Positions 19,211-27,939 of a DNA stretch of 64,000 nt are shown here, piece by piece. The notes below the pieces were generated by a model. That model was not told the origin of the DNA, searched no databases, and worked only from the letters and a program-made list of their open reading frames with translations. Positions within the stretch are counted from its first letter, which is position 1; each line of letters begins with the position of its first letter. Source of the stretch: Streptomyces canus (GTDB taxonomy: Bacteria; Actinomycetota; Actinomycetes; Streptomycetales; Streptomycetaceae); NCBI RefSeq assembly GCF_041435015.1, contig NZ_CP107989.1, positions 3,782,001 to 3,846,000 of the forward strand. Reading direction: 5' to 3'. The position numbers were made by a program, and so were the translations under genes.

Positions 19211-19321
19211 CCGACCATATTTTGAGGAAAAATTGCAAAGATTGACACCTGGGCGCGCTTGACACGTGAACCGACAGACCGTCAAAACGGACATACCGCA
19301 ATGGATTTCTGTTCACATGTC
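19211..19321 (-). promoter_or_regulatory. Presumed bldKA promoter region with inverted repeat
   Basis: The 316-bp gap before bldKA holds the most AT-rich stretch nearby (19213-19247, with runs of A and T), suitable for a promoter reading leftward. Upstream of it are two TTGACAC direct repeats (19242-19248 and 19259-19265). An 11-bp inverted pair with one mismatch, GACACGTGAAC (19261-19271) and GTTCACATGTC (19311-19321), has 39 bp between the arms. This fits a regulator site for a developmentally controlled operon; the regulator is unknown. Confidence 0.45.
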
Positions 19322-19398
19322 CGAAACACCTGGGCGCATTACCGATATCCGGACGGTCACTCATAGGTCACGGACAGGTATCGGCAGGCACGCCTGAG

Positions 19399-19429
19399 GC
19401 CCGGTTCCCCGAGTGTCGGAGAACCGGGC
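19399..19429 (-). terminator. Terminator hairpin downstream of typA
   Basis: A 9-bp perfect stem (GCCCGGTTC at 19399-19407, GAACCGGGC at 19421-19429) with a 13-base loop, 24 bp after the typA stop. It separates typA from the bldK promoter region. Confidence 0.7.
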
Positions 19430-19453
19430 TGCCGACGGTCGCCGGCGGTGGGA

Positions 19454-21361
19454 TCAGCCGTGCTTGGCGCGGCTCGCGGCGCGGGCGCGCTCGCGGGCGT
19501 CCAGGTTGACCTTACGGATGCGGACCGCTTCCGGAGTCACCTCGACGCACTCGTCGTCGCGGCAGAACTCCAGGGACTGCTCCAGGGAGAGCTTGCGCGG
19601 CGGGACGATCGCCTCGAACGAGTCGGCCGAGGCCGACCGCATGTTCGTGAGCTTCTTCTCCTTGGTGATGTTCACGTCCATGTCGTCGGAACGCGAGTTC
19701 TCGCCGACGATCATGCCCTCGTACACCTCGGTGCCCGGGTCGGTGAACAGCACACCGCGCTCCTGGAGGTTCGTCATCGCGAAGGCGGTGACGGCACCGG
19801 CGCGGTCGGCGACCAGCGAGCCGTTGTTACGGGTCGTCAGGGTGCCGAACCACGGCTCGTGGCCCTCGTGGATGGAGTGGGCGATACCCGTGCCACGGGT
19901 ACCGGTCAGGAACTCCGTACGGAAGCCGATCAGGCCGCGGGACGGCACGACGAACTCCATACGGACCCAACCGGAGCCGTGGTTCGACATGTTGTCCATA
20001 CGGCCCTTGCGGACGCCCATGAGCTGCGTGACCGCGCCCATGTGCTCCTCGGGGACGTCGATCGTCATGCGCTCGACGGGCTCGTACACCTTGCCGTCGA
20101 CGATCTTGGTGACGACCTGCGGCTTGCCGATCGTCAGCTCGAAGCCCTCACGGCGCATCTGCTCGACCAGGATGGCCAGCGCGAGCTCACCACGGCCCTG
20201 GACCTCCCAGGCGTCCGGGCGCTCGGTGTCGAGCACGCGGAGGGAGACGTTGCCGATCAGCTCGCGGTCGAGACGGTCCTTGACCTGGCGGGCGGTCACC
20301 TTGCGGTCCTTCACCGCGGCCTTGGCCGAGGCACCCTTGCCGGTGCCGCCCCGGCCGACCAGCGGCGAGGTGTTCGTACCGATGGTCATCGAGATGGCCG
20401 GCTCGTCGACCGTGATGAGCGGCAGCGGGATCGGGTTCTCCGGGTCGGCGAGGGTCTCGCCGATCATGATGTCCGGGATACCGGCGACGGCACAGATGTC
20501 ACCGGGGCCGGCCATCTCGGCGGGCTTGCGGGTGAGCGCCTCGGTCATCAGCAGCTCGGTGATGCGCACGTTGGACATCGTGCCGTCGCGCTTGATCCAG
20601 GTGACGGTCTGGCCCTTGCGCAGCTCGCCCTGCTCGACGCGGAGGAGCGCGATACGGCCGAGGAAGTTGTCGGCGTCCAGGTTGGTGACGTGCGCCTGGA
20701 GGGGGGCCGTCTCGTCGTACTCCGGGGCCGGGACGTGCGACAGGATCGTGGAGAAGAACGGCTCCAGGCTGTCGCTGTCCGCCGGGACCGTGCCGTTCTC
20801 CGGCTTGGTCAGCGAGGCGACACCGTCACGCGCACACGCGTAGACGATGGGGAACTCGATCTGCTCCTCGTCCGCGTCCAGGTCCAGGAAGAGGTCGTAC
20901 GTCTCGTTGACGACCTCGTCGATCCGGGAGTCCGGGCGGTCGGTCTTGTTGATGCACAGGATGACCGGCAGGCGCTGCTGAAGCGCCTTGCGCAGCACGA
21001 AGCGGGTCTGCGGCAGCGGCCCCTCGGAGGCGTCGACCAGCAGGACCACCGCGTCCACCATCGACAGACCGCGCTCGACCTCGCCACCGAAGTCGGCGTG
21101 GCCCGGGGTGTCGATGATGTTGATGGTGATGACGTCGCCGCCATCCTTCGGGTGGTACTTCACGGCCGTGTTCTTGGCCAGGATCGTGATGCCCTTCTCA
21201 CGCTCCAGGTCGTTCGAGTCCATCATGCGGTCGTCGAGCGACTCGGCGGCGTGCGCGGCGAAGGCACCGGCCTGCTTCAGCATGGCGTCGACAAGAGTCG
21301 TCTTGCCGTGGTCGACGTGGGCGACGATGGCGACATTGCGGATGTCGTGGCGCGTGGCCAT
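19454..21361 (-). CDS. typA: Ribosome-associated translational GTPase TypA/BipA
   Basis: A 635-residue elongation-factor-like GTPase that binds the 70S ribosome near the EF-G site and supports stress adaptation and late 50S assembly. G1 is AHVDHGKT at residues 14-21, and G3 DTPGHADFGGEVER and G4 NKTDR are present. Domains II, III, V and the BipA C-terminal domain follow (RMTIDVPEEHMGAVTQLMG and GLIGFRTEFLTGTRGTG). The start at 21361 (MATRHDIRNVAIVAHVD) is the conserved one; the longer frame above it is antisense to the next gene. It is flanked by bldK on one side and a peptide-binding lipoprotein on the other. Confidence 0.95.
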   Translation of the reverse strand: MATRHDIRNVAIVAHVDHGKTTLVDAMLKQAGAFAAHAAESLDDRMMDSNDLEREKGITILAKNTAVKYHPKDGGDVITINIIDTPGHADFGGEVERGLSMVDAVVLLVDASEGPLPQTRFVLRKALQQRLPVILCINKTDRPDSRIDEVVNETYDLFLDLDADEEQIEFPIVYACARDGVASLTKPENGTVPADSDSLEPFFSTILSHVPAPEYDETAPLQAHVTNLDADNFLGRIALLRVEQGELRKGQTVTWIKRDGTMSNVRITELLMTEALTRKPAEMAGPGDICAVAGIPDIMIGETLADPENPIPLPLITVDEPAISMTIGTNTSPLVGRGGTGKGASAKAAVKDRKVTARQVKDRLDRELIGNVSLRVLDTERPDAWEVQGRGELALAILVEQMRREGFELTIGKPQVVTKIVDGKVYEPVERMTIDVPEEHMGAVTQLMGVRKGRMDNMSNHGSGWVRMEFVVPSRGLIGFRTEFLTGTRGTGIAHSIHEGHEPWFGTLTTRNNGSLVADRAGAVTAFAMTNLQERGVLFTDPGTEVYEGMIVGENSRSDDMDVNITKEKKLTNMRSASADSFEAIVPPRKLSLEQSLEFCRDDECVEVTPEAVRIRKVNLDARERARAASRAKHG

Positions 21362-21489
21362 ATTGCGGCGTACTCCCAAGTGGTGAGAAGGCCCTGCTAC
21401 GAACGTCCGTGTGACGCGGGCCTGCCGGGCTTGACACGCCACGGCCTCACCCCATCGTACGTTGCCTCCCGGGCGGGGGCTCGCCGGGC

Positions 21490-23793
21490 TCAGTCTCCGG
21501 ACGGCCGGACCGAGGCTTTCCCGCCCTTCTTCAGGAAGCCCATGTCCTCGTAGACGGGCGTCTGGAAACCGAAGGCACCGGCGTTGACCACGTCCTTCTT
21601 CGCGGCGGTCAGCTGAGGCCGCTGATACAGCGGGATGGAGCCGGCGGCGGCCCAGATCCGTGAATCGGCCTTGCGGATCAGGCTGCGGCTCTTGCCCTCG
21701 TCGAGCGTGGCGACGGCCTGGTCGAAGAGCTGGTCCACCTGGTCGGTGCCGACCCGTGTGTAGTTCTGCTCGACGTTCAGCGAGCCGTCCGCGGCCGGCA
21801 CCGGCTTCGCGAAGATCGGGCGGGCGTCGGTGGCGGGGAACGCGGACGTGGGCCAGGAGTACAACGCGAGGTCGTACTCCCCGGACGCGATGTGGTCCTT
21901 GAAGTAGCTCTCGTCGGAGACCTTGGAGATCTCCGTCCGGATACCGACCTTCTCCAGCATCGAGGAGATCCGCCCGGCCACCGTCCGCAGCGTCCCGGAC
22001 CCGGGCCCCGACGGCAGCACGAACCGCAGCGCGAGCGCCTTGCCGTTCTTGGCCAGCAGCTTCGTCGCCGCGCCCGCCGGAGCCGCCGTGCCCTTGGGGG
22101 CGTAGGCCCCGGGAGCGCCGCCCTGCCTCAGCCCGTTGGCGTACTGCTTGGCGTCCTGAGCGAGCTGCCGCGGACCGTCCCCGACCTTGTGGTGGTCCTT
22201 GGGGTCCTTGTCGTCGCCCTTGTCGTCCTCGCCGACGACGTACGTCCCGTCTTCCTCCTTCTCGGAGTCCTGCCCGGCCTTCCTGCCCTTGGCCCCCGCG
22301 GCCTTCCCGCCCTTCTTCTTCTCCTTCTTCTCCTTCTCGACCTTGCCGCCGGCCACCCACCCGGCGTCCGTGAGAAGTGCCTGGGCCTCCTCGGTGTCCT
22401 GACCGCCGAGCGCGCCGCTGTTGTCGGCGTAGGCGTCCTGGCCGGAGAGGGCGAGGTGGCTGCCGAGGGGCACGGCGGGCAGCCCGAGCGGGGAGAGGAC
22501 GACGCGGGCCAGCGCCTTGCGGTCGATCGCGCGGGCCACGGCCCGTCGGACCCGCTCGTCGGCGAGCGGGCCGGAGGCACCGTTGAGGGCGAGCTGGGTG
22601 TAGGCGGGCTCCAGGGACCTGCGGACCTCGAAGCCCTTCAGGGCCGCCTGCTCACGCTTGTAGGCGGCGACCGCCCTGCGCTCCTTCTGTTGGGCGCTGA
22701 GCTCCTCGTCGGCGGCCTCCTCGTCGTCGCTGTGGGCGACGGCCCAGGAGCGCAGCGCGTCGGCGGCGCTCAGGTTGCTGCCGGAGCCGTGCGCGGGGAG
22801 TCGGCCCGGGCCCGCGAGCGGGCTGCTGCCGGGCTTGGCTCCCGCGCGGGCGGCGAGGCCGATGCGGCCGAGGGCCTCGGAGTCGACATCGGCGAGCTCG
22901 ATCTCACCGGCGGCCAGCGCGGTGGCCCGCTTGTCGCGCGGGACGGCGCGGAGCACGATCTGGTCCAGCTTGGCCGGGTGACCCCACCAGCGCGGACTGC
23001 GGGTGAGGATGACCTCGTCGTCCTTGCGGTCGACCTTCTTCAGGGTGAAGGGACCGGCGGTGACCTTGAGTTTCTTGCGGGCGGAGTCGTTGAAGGAGTC
23101 CGGGGTGCCCATGACGTCCTTCGGGTACAGCGGTGAGAACAGCGAGCGCCAGTCGGCGTACGGCCGCGCGAAGGTGACCCGGACCTCCAGGTCGTTGGCG
23201 CCGCGTTCGATCTTCTCGATGCGGTCGTAGCCGGCGTTGCGGGCGGTCCAGTACGCGGAGTCCTTGCCGGACAGGGCGCGCCACTGCGCGGCGAAGTCGG
23301 CGGCGCCGATCTCCCGGCCGTCGCTCCACACCGCCTGCTGGTTCAGCTTGTAGAGCACGACCTGCTTGGGCCCGGTCTCGACGACCTTCGCCGACTCCAG
23401 GTAGTCGGGGTGGACCTGCGGCCGCCCGTTCGCGTCGAGCCGGTACATCGACGGCAGGACCGCCTGGGCGACGGTGGTGGTGGTCGCGTCCGCGTCCGAC
23501 TGGAAGGTGTTCAGGGTCTCGGGTACGGCGTCCACGGCCCAGTGCAGGGTGCCGCCGTCGGCGACCCGGTTGCGGGCGGCGGGCGCGATGTCCTGCGCGG
23601 CGAGGGGCTTGCTCTTCTTCTCCTCGGAGCTGCACCCGGAGAGCGCGGTCACCGCGAGCGCGCCCGCGGTCAGGAAGACGACCGAGCGCGTGACCGCGCC
23701 AGGCCTTCTCGGCACTCTCCCGCCGTCCGCCCGCAGGGCCGAGCAGGTGGGAGAGTGCCGAGGAGGCCTCGGTCCGACGCCGTCGTTGGACAT
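21490..23793 (-). CDS. Orphan peptide-binding lipoprotein (SBP family 5) with Lys/Glu-rich insert
   Basis: A 767-residue family-5 binding protein with no permease or ATPase genes beside it. The ATG at 23793 has a good GGAGG, but the leader is long: lipobox LSGC is at residues 51-54 after an n-region of about 35 residues. Mature motifs include GGTLHWAVDAVPETLN, VWSDGREIGAADFAAQWRAL and IPLYQRPQL. A low-complexity charged insert lies at about 495-560 (KEKKEKKKGGKAAG then acidic GEDDKGDDKD). A GTG at 23715 would give a conventional signal peptide, but its Shine-Dalgarno spacing is poor. It may feed peptides to one of the neighbouring importers or act as a sensor. That is inference. Confidence 0.85.
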   Translation of the reverse strand: MSNDGVGPRPPRHSPTCSALRADGGRVPRRPGAVTRSVVFLTAGALAVTALSGCSSEEKKSKPLAAQDIAPAARNRVADGGTLHWAVDAVPETLNTFQSDADATTTTVAQAVLPSMYRLDANGRPQVHPDYLESAKVVETGPKQVVLYKLNQQAVWSDGREIGAADFAAQWRALSGKDSAYWTARNAGYDRIEKIERGANDLEVRVTFARPYADWRSLFSPLYPKDVMGTPDSFNDSARKKLKVTAGPFTLKKVDRKDDEVILTRSPRWWGHPAKLDQIVLRAVPRDKRATALAAGEIELADVDSEALGRIGLAARAGAKPGSSPLAGPGRLPAHGSGSNLSAADALRSWAVAHSDDEEAADEELSAQQKERRAVAAYKREQAALKGFEVRRSLEPAYTQLALNGASGPLADERVRRAVARAIDRKALARVVLSPLGLPAVPLGSHLALSGQDAYADNSGALGGQDTEEAQALLTDAGWVAGGKVEKEKKEKKKGGKAAGAKGRKAGQDSEKEEDGTYVVGEDDKGDDKDPKDHHKVGDGPRQLAQDAKQYANGLRQGGAPGAYAPKGTAAPAGAATKLLAKNGKALALRFVLPSGPGSGTLRTVAGRISSMLEKVGIRTEISKVSDESYFKDHIASGEYDLALYSWPTSAFPATDARPIFAKPVPAADGSLNVEQNYTRVGTDQVDQLFDQAVATLDEGKSRSLIRKADSRIWAAAGSIPLYQRPQLTAAKKDVVNAGAFGFQTPVYEDMGFLKKGGKASVRPSGD
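23701..23769. repeat. 21-bp inverted repeat in the lipoprotein leader
   Basis: Arms at 23701-23721 and 23749-23769 match at 20 of 21 positions, around a 27-base loop. The element covers codons 9-31 of the lipoprotein as started at 23793 and includes the alternative GTG start at 23715. The mRNA should form a very stable hairpin just inside the coding region. Confidence 0.75.
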
Positions 23794-24091
23794 CTCTGCT
23801 TACCTCCGGGAGCCGCGGGCGTTATGATCACTTTTGGCGGTATATGGAGCTGATCACATGTATGCGGCCACTGAAGAGGAAAGGGTTCGGCAACGGACGG
23901 CGACACGGCGACAACGACCGGGAAGCCCACCCGTGCGGCGCAATCGACGGCGCACGAGGGGCGCGCACGGAGGCTCACGATCCGCCAATCCGTGCACGTC
24001 CCTTCACACCGGCTGGTGTGACGCGCAACACTCGCAGGCGCATGACCGTTCCCGTCCAGGGCATCCCCGCCCACGGAAGTGAGGTCACGTC

Positions 24092-24382
24092 ATGTCCGTG
24101 AACGACGAACTGGCAGCGGCGCAGCGCGCGCTCGACGAGGTGCTCAGGTACGTCAAGCGCCTTGAGCAGCAGCTGGGCAGCAGCGGTCTGGAGATGCGCC
24201 GTGTGCGGATCGACGCCGACCGGCTGCGCGAGAGCCTCGCGCTGCTGAAGGAGACCGACCCGGCGCTCGCCAAGGCGCGCCGCCCGGATCTCGTCTCCAT
24301 CTCCGACACCCCGTACGACAACACCCTGTGGACGGACTCGGACGACGAGGGACTCGGCGCCCGCGACCGGCGAGCCCCCTGA
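24092..24382 (+). CDS. Small coiled-coil protein at head of the sdh operon
   Basis: A 96-residue hydrophilic protein. Residues 1-55 are a predicted helix with heptad-like leucines (AAQRALDEVLRYVKRLEQQL) and the remainder is an acidic, probably disordered tail (WTDSDDEG). The start has GGAAGTGAGG at proper spacing, and its stop is 19 bp before the TTG start of the sdh membrane subunit, so it should be cotranscribed. It is not one of the known Sdh subunits by sequence. Function is unknown; an accessory role for the complex is possible only by position. The 298-bp gap before it (23794-24091) has two TGATCAC copies near 23827 and 23855 and no convincing gene. Confidence 0.75.
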   Translation: MSVNDELAAAQRALDEVLRYVKRLEQQLGSSGLEMRRVRIDADRLRESLALLKETDPALAKARRPDLVSISDTPYDNTLWTDSDDEGLGARDRRAP

Positions 24383-24401
24383 ACCCGACCGGAGTCAAGC
24401 G

Positions 24402-25238
24402 TTGGCCACTGGTACGGAACCTCCCGACACCGAATCCCATAGCGCCCGCGGCGGCGTACGCACCGGTACGCGCGCCGCGATCGACGCCCCGCACCTGCGC
24501 ACCGACCGCTGGTGGCTGGCTCCGGCGGTCACCGCCGCCGGGCTGCTCGCCTTCATCGTGTACTCGACCTGGCGGGCCTTCGCCGACACGGACTACTACG
24601 CGGCCCCGTATGTCTCGCCGTTCTACTCCCCCTGTCTGGCCGAGCGCTGCGAACCCATGCGCCACGGCCCCAACTGGGAGATCTTCGGCAGCTGGTGGGG
24701 CATCTCCCCCGCGATCATCATCCTGATCTTCCCGCTCGGCTTCCGCCTGACCTGCTACTACTACCGCAAGGCCTACTACCGGGGCTTCTGGGCGTCCCCG
24801 CCGGCCTGCGCGGTGGCCGAGCCGCACAAGAAGTACACCGGCGAGACCCGCTTCCCGCTGATCCTGCAGAACATCCACCGGTACTTCTTCTACGCCGCGA
24901 TCGTGGTCGCCGGGATCCTGACCTACGACACCGTGCTCTCGTTCCGCAACGAGCGGTACGAGTGGGGGCACATGGGCCTCGGCACCCTCGTCTTCCTGGT
25001 CAACATCGTGCTGATCTGGGCGTACACGATCTCGTGCCACTCCTGCCGGCACATCGTCGGCGGCAAGCTCAAGCACTTCTCCAAGCACCCCGTGCGCTAC
25101 AAGGCGTGGCAGTTCGTCGGGCGGCTCAACGCCCGGCACATGCAGCTCGCCTGGGCGTCGCTGGTGAGCGTGGCGCTCGCCGACTTCTACGTGTATCTGG
25201 TCGCCTCCGGCGCTTTCGACGATCCGAGGTTTTTCTGA
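24402..25238 (+). CDS. sdhC: Succinate dehydrogenase (Sdh1-type) membrane anchor subunit
   Basis: A 278-residue integral membrane subunit with about five helices (residues 38-58, 101-119, 161-180, 195-212 and 250-269). It resembles the mycobacterial Sdh1 anchor (Rv0249c type) in length and in gene order anchor-flavoprotein-Fe/S. Notable residues are the cysteine pair Cys78/Cys83 in a loop and Cys212-His213-Ser-Cys215-Arg-His217 at the end of helix 4, a C-H-x-C-x-H arrangement that could bind heme or an Fe-S cluster. The TTG start at 24402 is supported by an upstream GGAG. The stop overlaps the sdhA ATG (TGATG). Confidence 0.82.
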   Translation: MATGTEPPDTESHSARGGVRTGTRAAIDAPHLRTDRWWLAPAVTAAGLLAFIVYSTWRAFADTDYYAAPYVSPFYSPCLAERCEPMRHGPNWEIFGSWWGISPAIIILIFPLGFRLTCYYYRKAYYRGFWASPPACAVAEPHKKYTGETRFPLILQNIHRYFFYAAIVVAGILTYDTVLSFRNERYEWGHMGLGTLVFLVNIVLIWAYTISCHSCRHIVGGKLKHFSKHPVRYKAWQFVGRLNARHMQLAWASLVSVALADFYVYLVASGAFDDPRFF

Positions 25239-27172
25239 TGTCCGTGGTCGACCGGCAGGAGTGGGACGTCGTCGTGGTGGGCGCCGGGGGTGCCGGTCTC
25301 CGCGCCGCCATCGAGGCCCGAGAGCGCGGCGCCCGTACGGCCGTGATCTGCAAGTCACTGTTCGGCAAGGCGCACACGGTGATGGCCGAGGGCGGCATCG
25401 CGGCCAGCATGGGCAACGCCAACGCGCACGACAACTGGCAGGTCCACTTCCGCGACACCATGCGCGGCGGGAAGTTCCTCAACCAGTGGCGGATGGCCGA
25501 ACTGCACGCCCAGGAGGCCCCGGACCGGGTCTGGGAGCTGGAGACCTGGGGCGCCCTGTTCGACCGTACGAAGGACGGCCGGATCTCGCAGCGCAACTTC
25601 GGCGGCCATGAGTACCCGCGCCTCGCCCACGTCGGCGACCGCACGGGCCTGGAACTGATCCGCACGCTCCAGCAGAAGATCGTCTCGCTCCAGCAGGAGG
25701 ACCACAAGGAGACCGGCGACTACGAGTCCCGGCTGAAGGTCTACCAGGAGTGCACGGTCACCCGGGTGCTGAAGGACGGATCACGGATCTCCGGTGTCTT
25801 CGCCTACGACCGCGAGACCGGCCGTTTCTTCGTCCTGGAAGCCCCGGCCGTCGTGATCGCGACCGGTGGCATCGGCAAGTCCTTCAAGGTGACGTCGAAC
25901 TCGTGGGAGTACACGGGGGACGGGCACGCGCTGGCGCTGCTGGCCGGAGCTCCCCTGCTGAACATGGAGTTCGTGCAGTTCCACCCGACCGGCATGGTCT
26001 GGCCGCCGTCGGTGAAGGGCATCCTCGTCACCGAGTCGGTCCGCGGTGACGGCGGGGTGCTCAGGAACTCCGAGGGCAAGCGGTTCATGTTCGACTACAT
26101 CCCCGACGTCTTCAAGGAGAAGTACGCCCAGTCGGAGGAGGAGGGCGACCGCTGGTACGAGGACCCGGACAACAACCGGCGCCCGCCCGAGCTGCTCCCC
26201 CGCGACGAGGTGGCCCGCGCGATCAACTCCGAGGTGAAGGCCGGCCGGGGCTCCCCGCACGGCGGGGTCTTCCTGGACGTCTCGACCCGGATGCCCGCCG
26301 AGGTCATCCGGCGGCGGCTGCCGTCCATGTACCACCAGTTCAAGGAGCTGGCCGACGTCGACATCACGGCCGAGCCGATGGAGGTCGGGCCGACCTGTCA
26401 CTACGTGATGGGCGGTATCGCGGTCGAGTCGGACACGGCGGCGGCGCGCGGGGTGCCTGGGCTGTTCGCGGCCGGTGAGGTGGCCGGCGGCATGCACGGC
26501 TCGAACCGGCTCGGCGGCAACTCCCTCTCCGACCTGCTGGTGTTCGGTCGCCGGGCGGGCTGGCACGCGGCCGAGTACGCGACCGGGCTCGCGGCGGACC
26601 GTCCGCCCGTGGACGAGGTCCAGGTCGACGCGGCGGCGGCCGAGGCGCTGCGGCCGTTCTCGGCGGAGGGCGCGGAGCCCGCCGTAGGCCCTCCGGAGAA
26701 CCCGTACACCCTGCACCAGGAGCTCCAGCAGGCGATGAACGACCTGGTCGGCATCATCCGCCGCGAGGGCGAGATGGAGCAGGCCCTGGAGAAGCTGGGG
26801 GATCTTCGGGTACGGGCCCGGCGGGCCGGGGTGGAGGGGCACCGGCAGTTCAACCCGGGCTGGCACCTCGCGCTGGACCTCAGGAACATGCTGCTGGTCA
26901 GCGAGTGTGTGGCGCGGGCCGCGCTGGAGCGGACCGAGTCGCGCGGCGGCCACACCCGCGAGGACCATCCGACGATGGACCGTGGGTGGCGCCGGATCAA
27001 CCTGCTGTGCCAACTGACCGACCCCACGGGCGGGTTGGCGGCGACCGACCCCGTCCGGGGCCAGATCGACCTGACCCGCGAGACCACCGACCCCATCCGC
27101 GCCGACCTGCTCGCCCTCTTCGACAAGGAGGAGCTGGTCAAGTACCTCGCCGAAGAGGAGCTGTACGAATGA
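25238..27172 (+). CDS. sdhA: Succinate dehydrogenase / fumarate reductase flavoprotein subunit
   Basis: A 644-residue FAD-binding subunit that oxidises succinate to fumarate (or the reverse) on the cytoplasmic face. It has the dinucleotide-binding GAGGAGLRAAIEA at residues 15-27 and the covalent-FAD segment with His46 in HTVMAEGG. Further motifs are the substrate-site FHPTG, active-site Arg regions in the capping domain, and NRLGGNSLSDLLVFGRRAG. Start and stop are coupled to sdhC (TGATG) and sdhB (ATGA). Length matches the Sdh1 class of actinobacteria (about 640) rather than the 580-590 residue classical SdhA. Confidence 0.93.
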   Translation: MSVVDRQEWDVVVVGAGGAGLRAAIEARERGARTAVICKSLFGKAHTVMAEGGIAASMGNANAHDNWQVHFRDTMRGGKFLNQWRMAELHAQEAPDRVWELETWGALFDRTKDGRISQRNFGGHEYPRLAHVGDRTGLELIRTLQQKIVSLQQEDHKETGDYESRLKVYQECTVTRVLKDGSRISGVFAYDRETGRFFVLEAPAVVIATGGIGKSFKVTSNSWEYTGDGHALALLAGAPLLNMEFVQFHPTGMVWPPSVKGILVTESVRGDGGVLRNSEGKRFMFDYIPDVFKEKYAQSEEEGDRWYEDPDNNRRPPELLPRDEVARAINSEVKAGRGSPHGGVFLDVSTRMPAEVIRRRLPSMYHQFKELADVDITAEPMEVGPTCHYVMGGIAVESDTAAARGVPGLFAAGEVAGGMHGSNRLGGNSLSDLLVFGRRAGWHAAEYATGLAADRPPVDEVQVDAAAAEALRPFSAEGAEPAVGPPENPYTLHQELQQAMNDLVGIIRREGEMEQALEKLGDLRVRARRAGVEGHRQFNPGWHLALDLRNMLLVSECVARAALERTESRGGHTREDHPTMDRGWRRINLLCQLTDPTGGLAATDPVRGQIDLTRETTDPIRADLLALFDKEELVKYLAEEELYE

Positions 27173-27939
27173 GCGGCTACACGGCCCACTTCAAGGTGTG
27201 GCGGGGTGATGTGAAGGGCGGGGACCTGGAGGACTTCAAGGTCGAGGTCAACGACGGCGAGGTGGTGCTGGACATCATCCACCGCCTCCAGGCCACCCAG
27301 GCGCCCGATCTCGCCGTCCGCTGGAACTGCAAGGCGGGCAAGTGCGGTTCCTGCTCCGCGGAGATCAACGGGCGGCCCCGGCTGATGTGCATGACCCGCA
27401 TGTCGGTGTTCACTCCGGAGGAGACGATCACCGTCACCCCGCTGCGGGCCTTCCCCGTGGTCCGGGACCTGGTCACGAACGTCGGCTTCAACTACCAGAA
27501 GGCGCGCGAGGTCCCGGCGTTCGTGCCGCCGCCCGAGCTCGGGCCGGGCGAGTACCGGATGATGCAGGAGGACGTGGACCGCTCGCAGGAGTTCCGCAAG
27601 TGCATCGAGTGCTTCCTGTGCCAGGACACCTGCCATGTCGTCCGCGACCACGAGGAGAACAAGACGGCGTTCGCGGGCCCGCGCTTTCTGATGCGGGTGG
27701 CCGAACTGGACATGCACCCGCTGGACGCGGCCGAGGAGTCCGGCCTGGACCGCAAGAAGACGGCCCAGGACGAGCACGGTCTCGGCTACTGCAACATCAC
27801 CAAGTGCTGCACGGAGGTCTGCCCCGAGGGCATCAAGATCACGGACAACGCGCTGATTCCCCTGAAGGAAAGGGCCGTCGACCGCAAGTACGACCCGCTG
27901 GTGTGGCTGGGCTCGAAGATCAGGAGGAGGTCTTCCTAG
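27169..27939 (+). CDS. sdhB: Succinate dehydrogenase / fumarate reductase iron-sulfur subunit
   Basis: A 256-residue electron-transfer subunit. The N-terminal ferredoxin domain has Cys54, Cys59, Cys62 and Cys74 for a [2Fe-2S] cluster. The C-terminal domain has CIECFLCQDTC at 145-155 and a second cluster motif CNITKCCTEVCPEG for the [4Fe-4S] and [3Fe-4S] centres. The ATG overlaps the sdhA stop by 4 bp. Its 3' end overlaps the end of a convergent membrane-protein gene by 20 bp (27920-27939), so there is no terminator between them. Confidence 0.93.
   Translation: MSGYTAHFKVWRGDVKGGDLEDFKVEVNDGEVVLDIIHRLQATQAPDLAVRWNCKAGKCGSCSAEINGRPRLMCMTRMSVFTPEETITVTPLRAFPVVRDLVTNVGFNYQKAREVPAFVPPPELGPGEYRMMQEDVDRSQEFRKCIECFLCQDTCHVVRDHEENKTAFAGPRFLMRVAELDMHPLDAAEESGLDRKKTAQDEHGLGYCNITKCCTEVCPEGIKITDNALIPLKERAVDRKYDPLVWLGSKIRRRSS

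Noticed and set aside
23834..24101. Two small frames before the sdh operon
   Set aside because: They overlap each other in different frames, are Arg-rich and lack ribosome-binding sites; the gap is better read as a promoter region.
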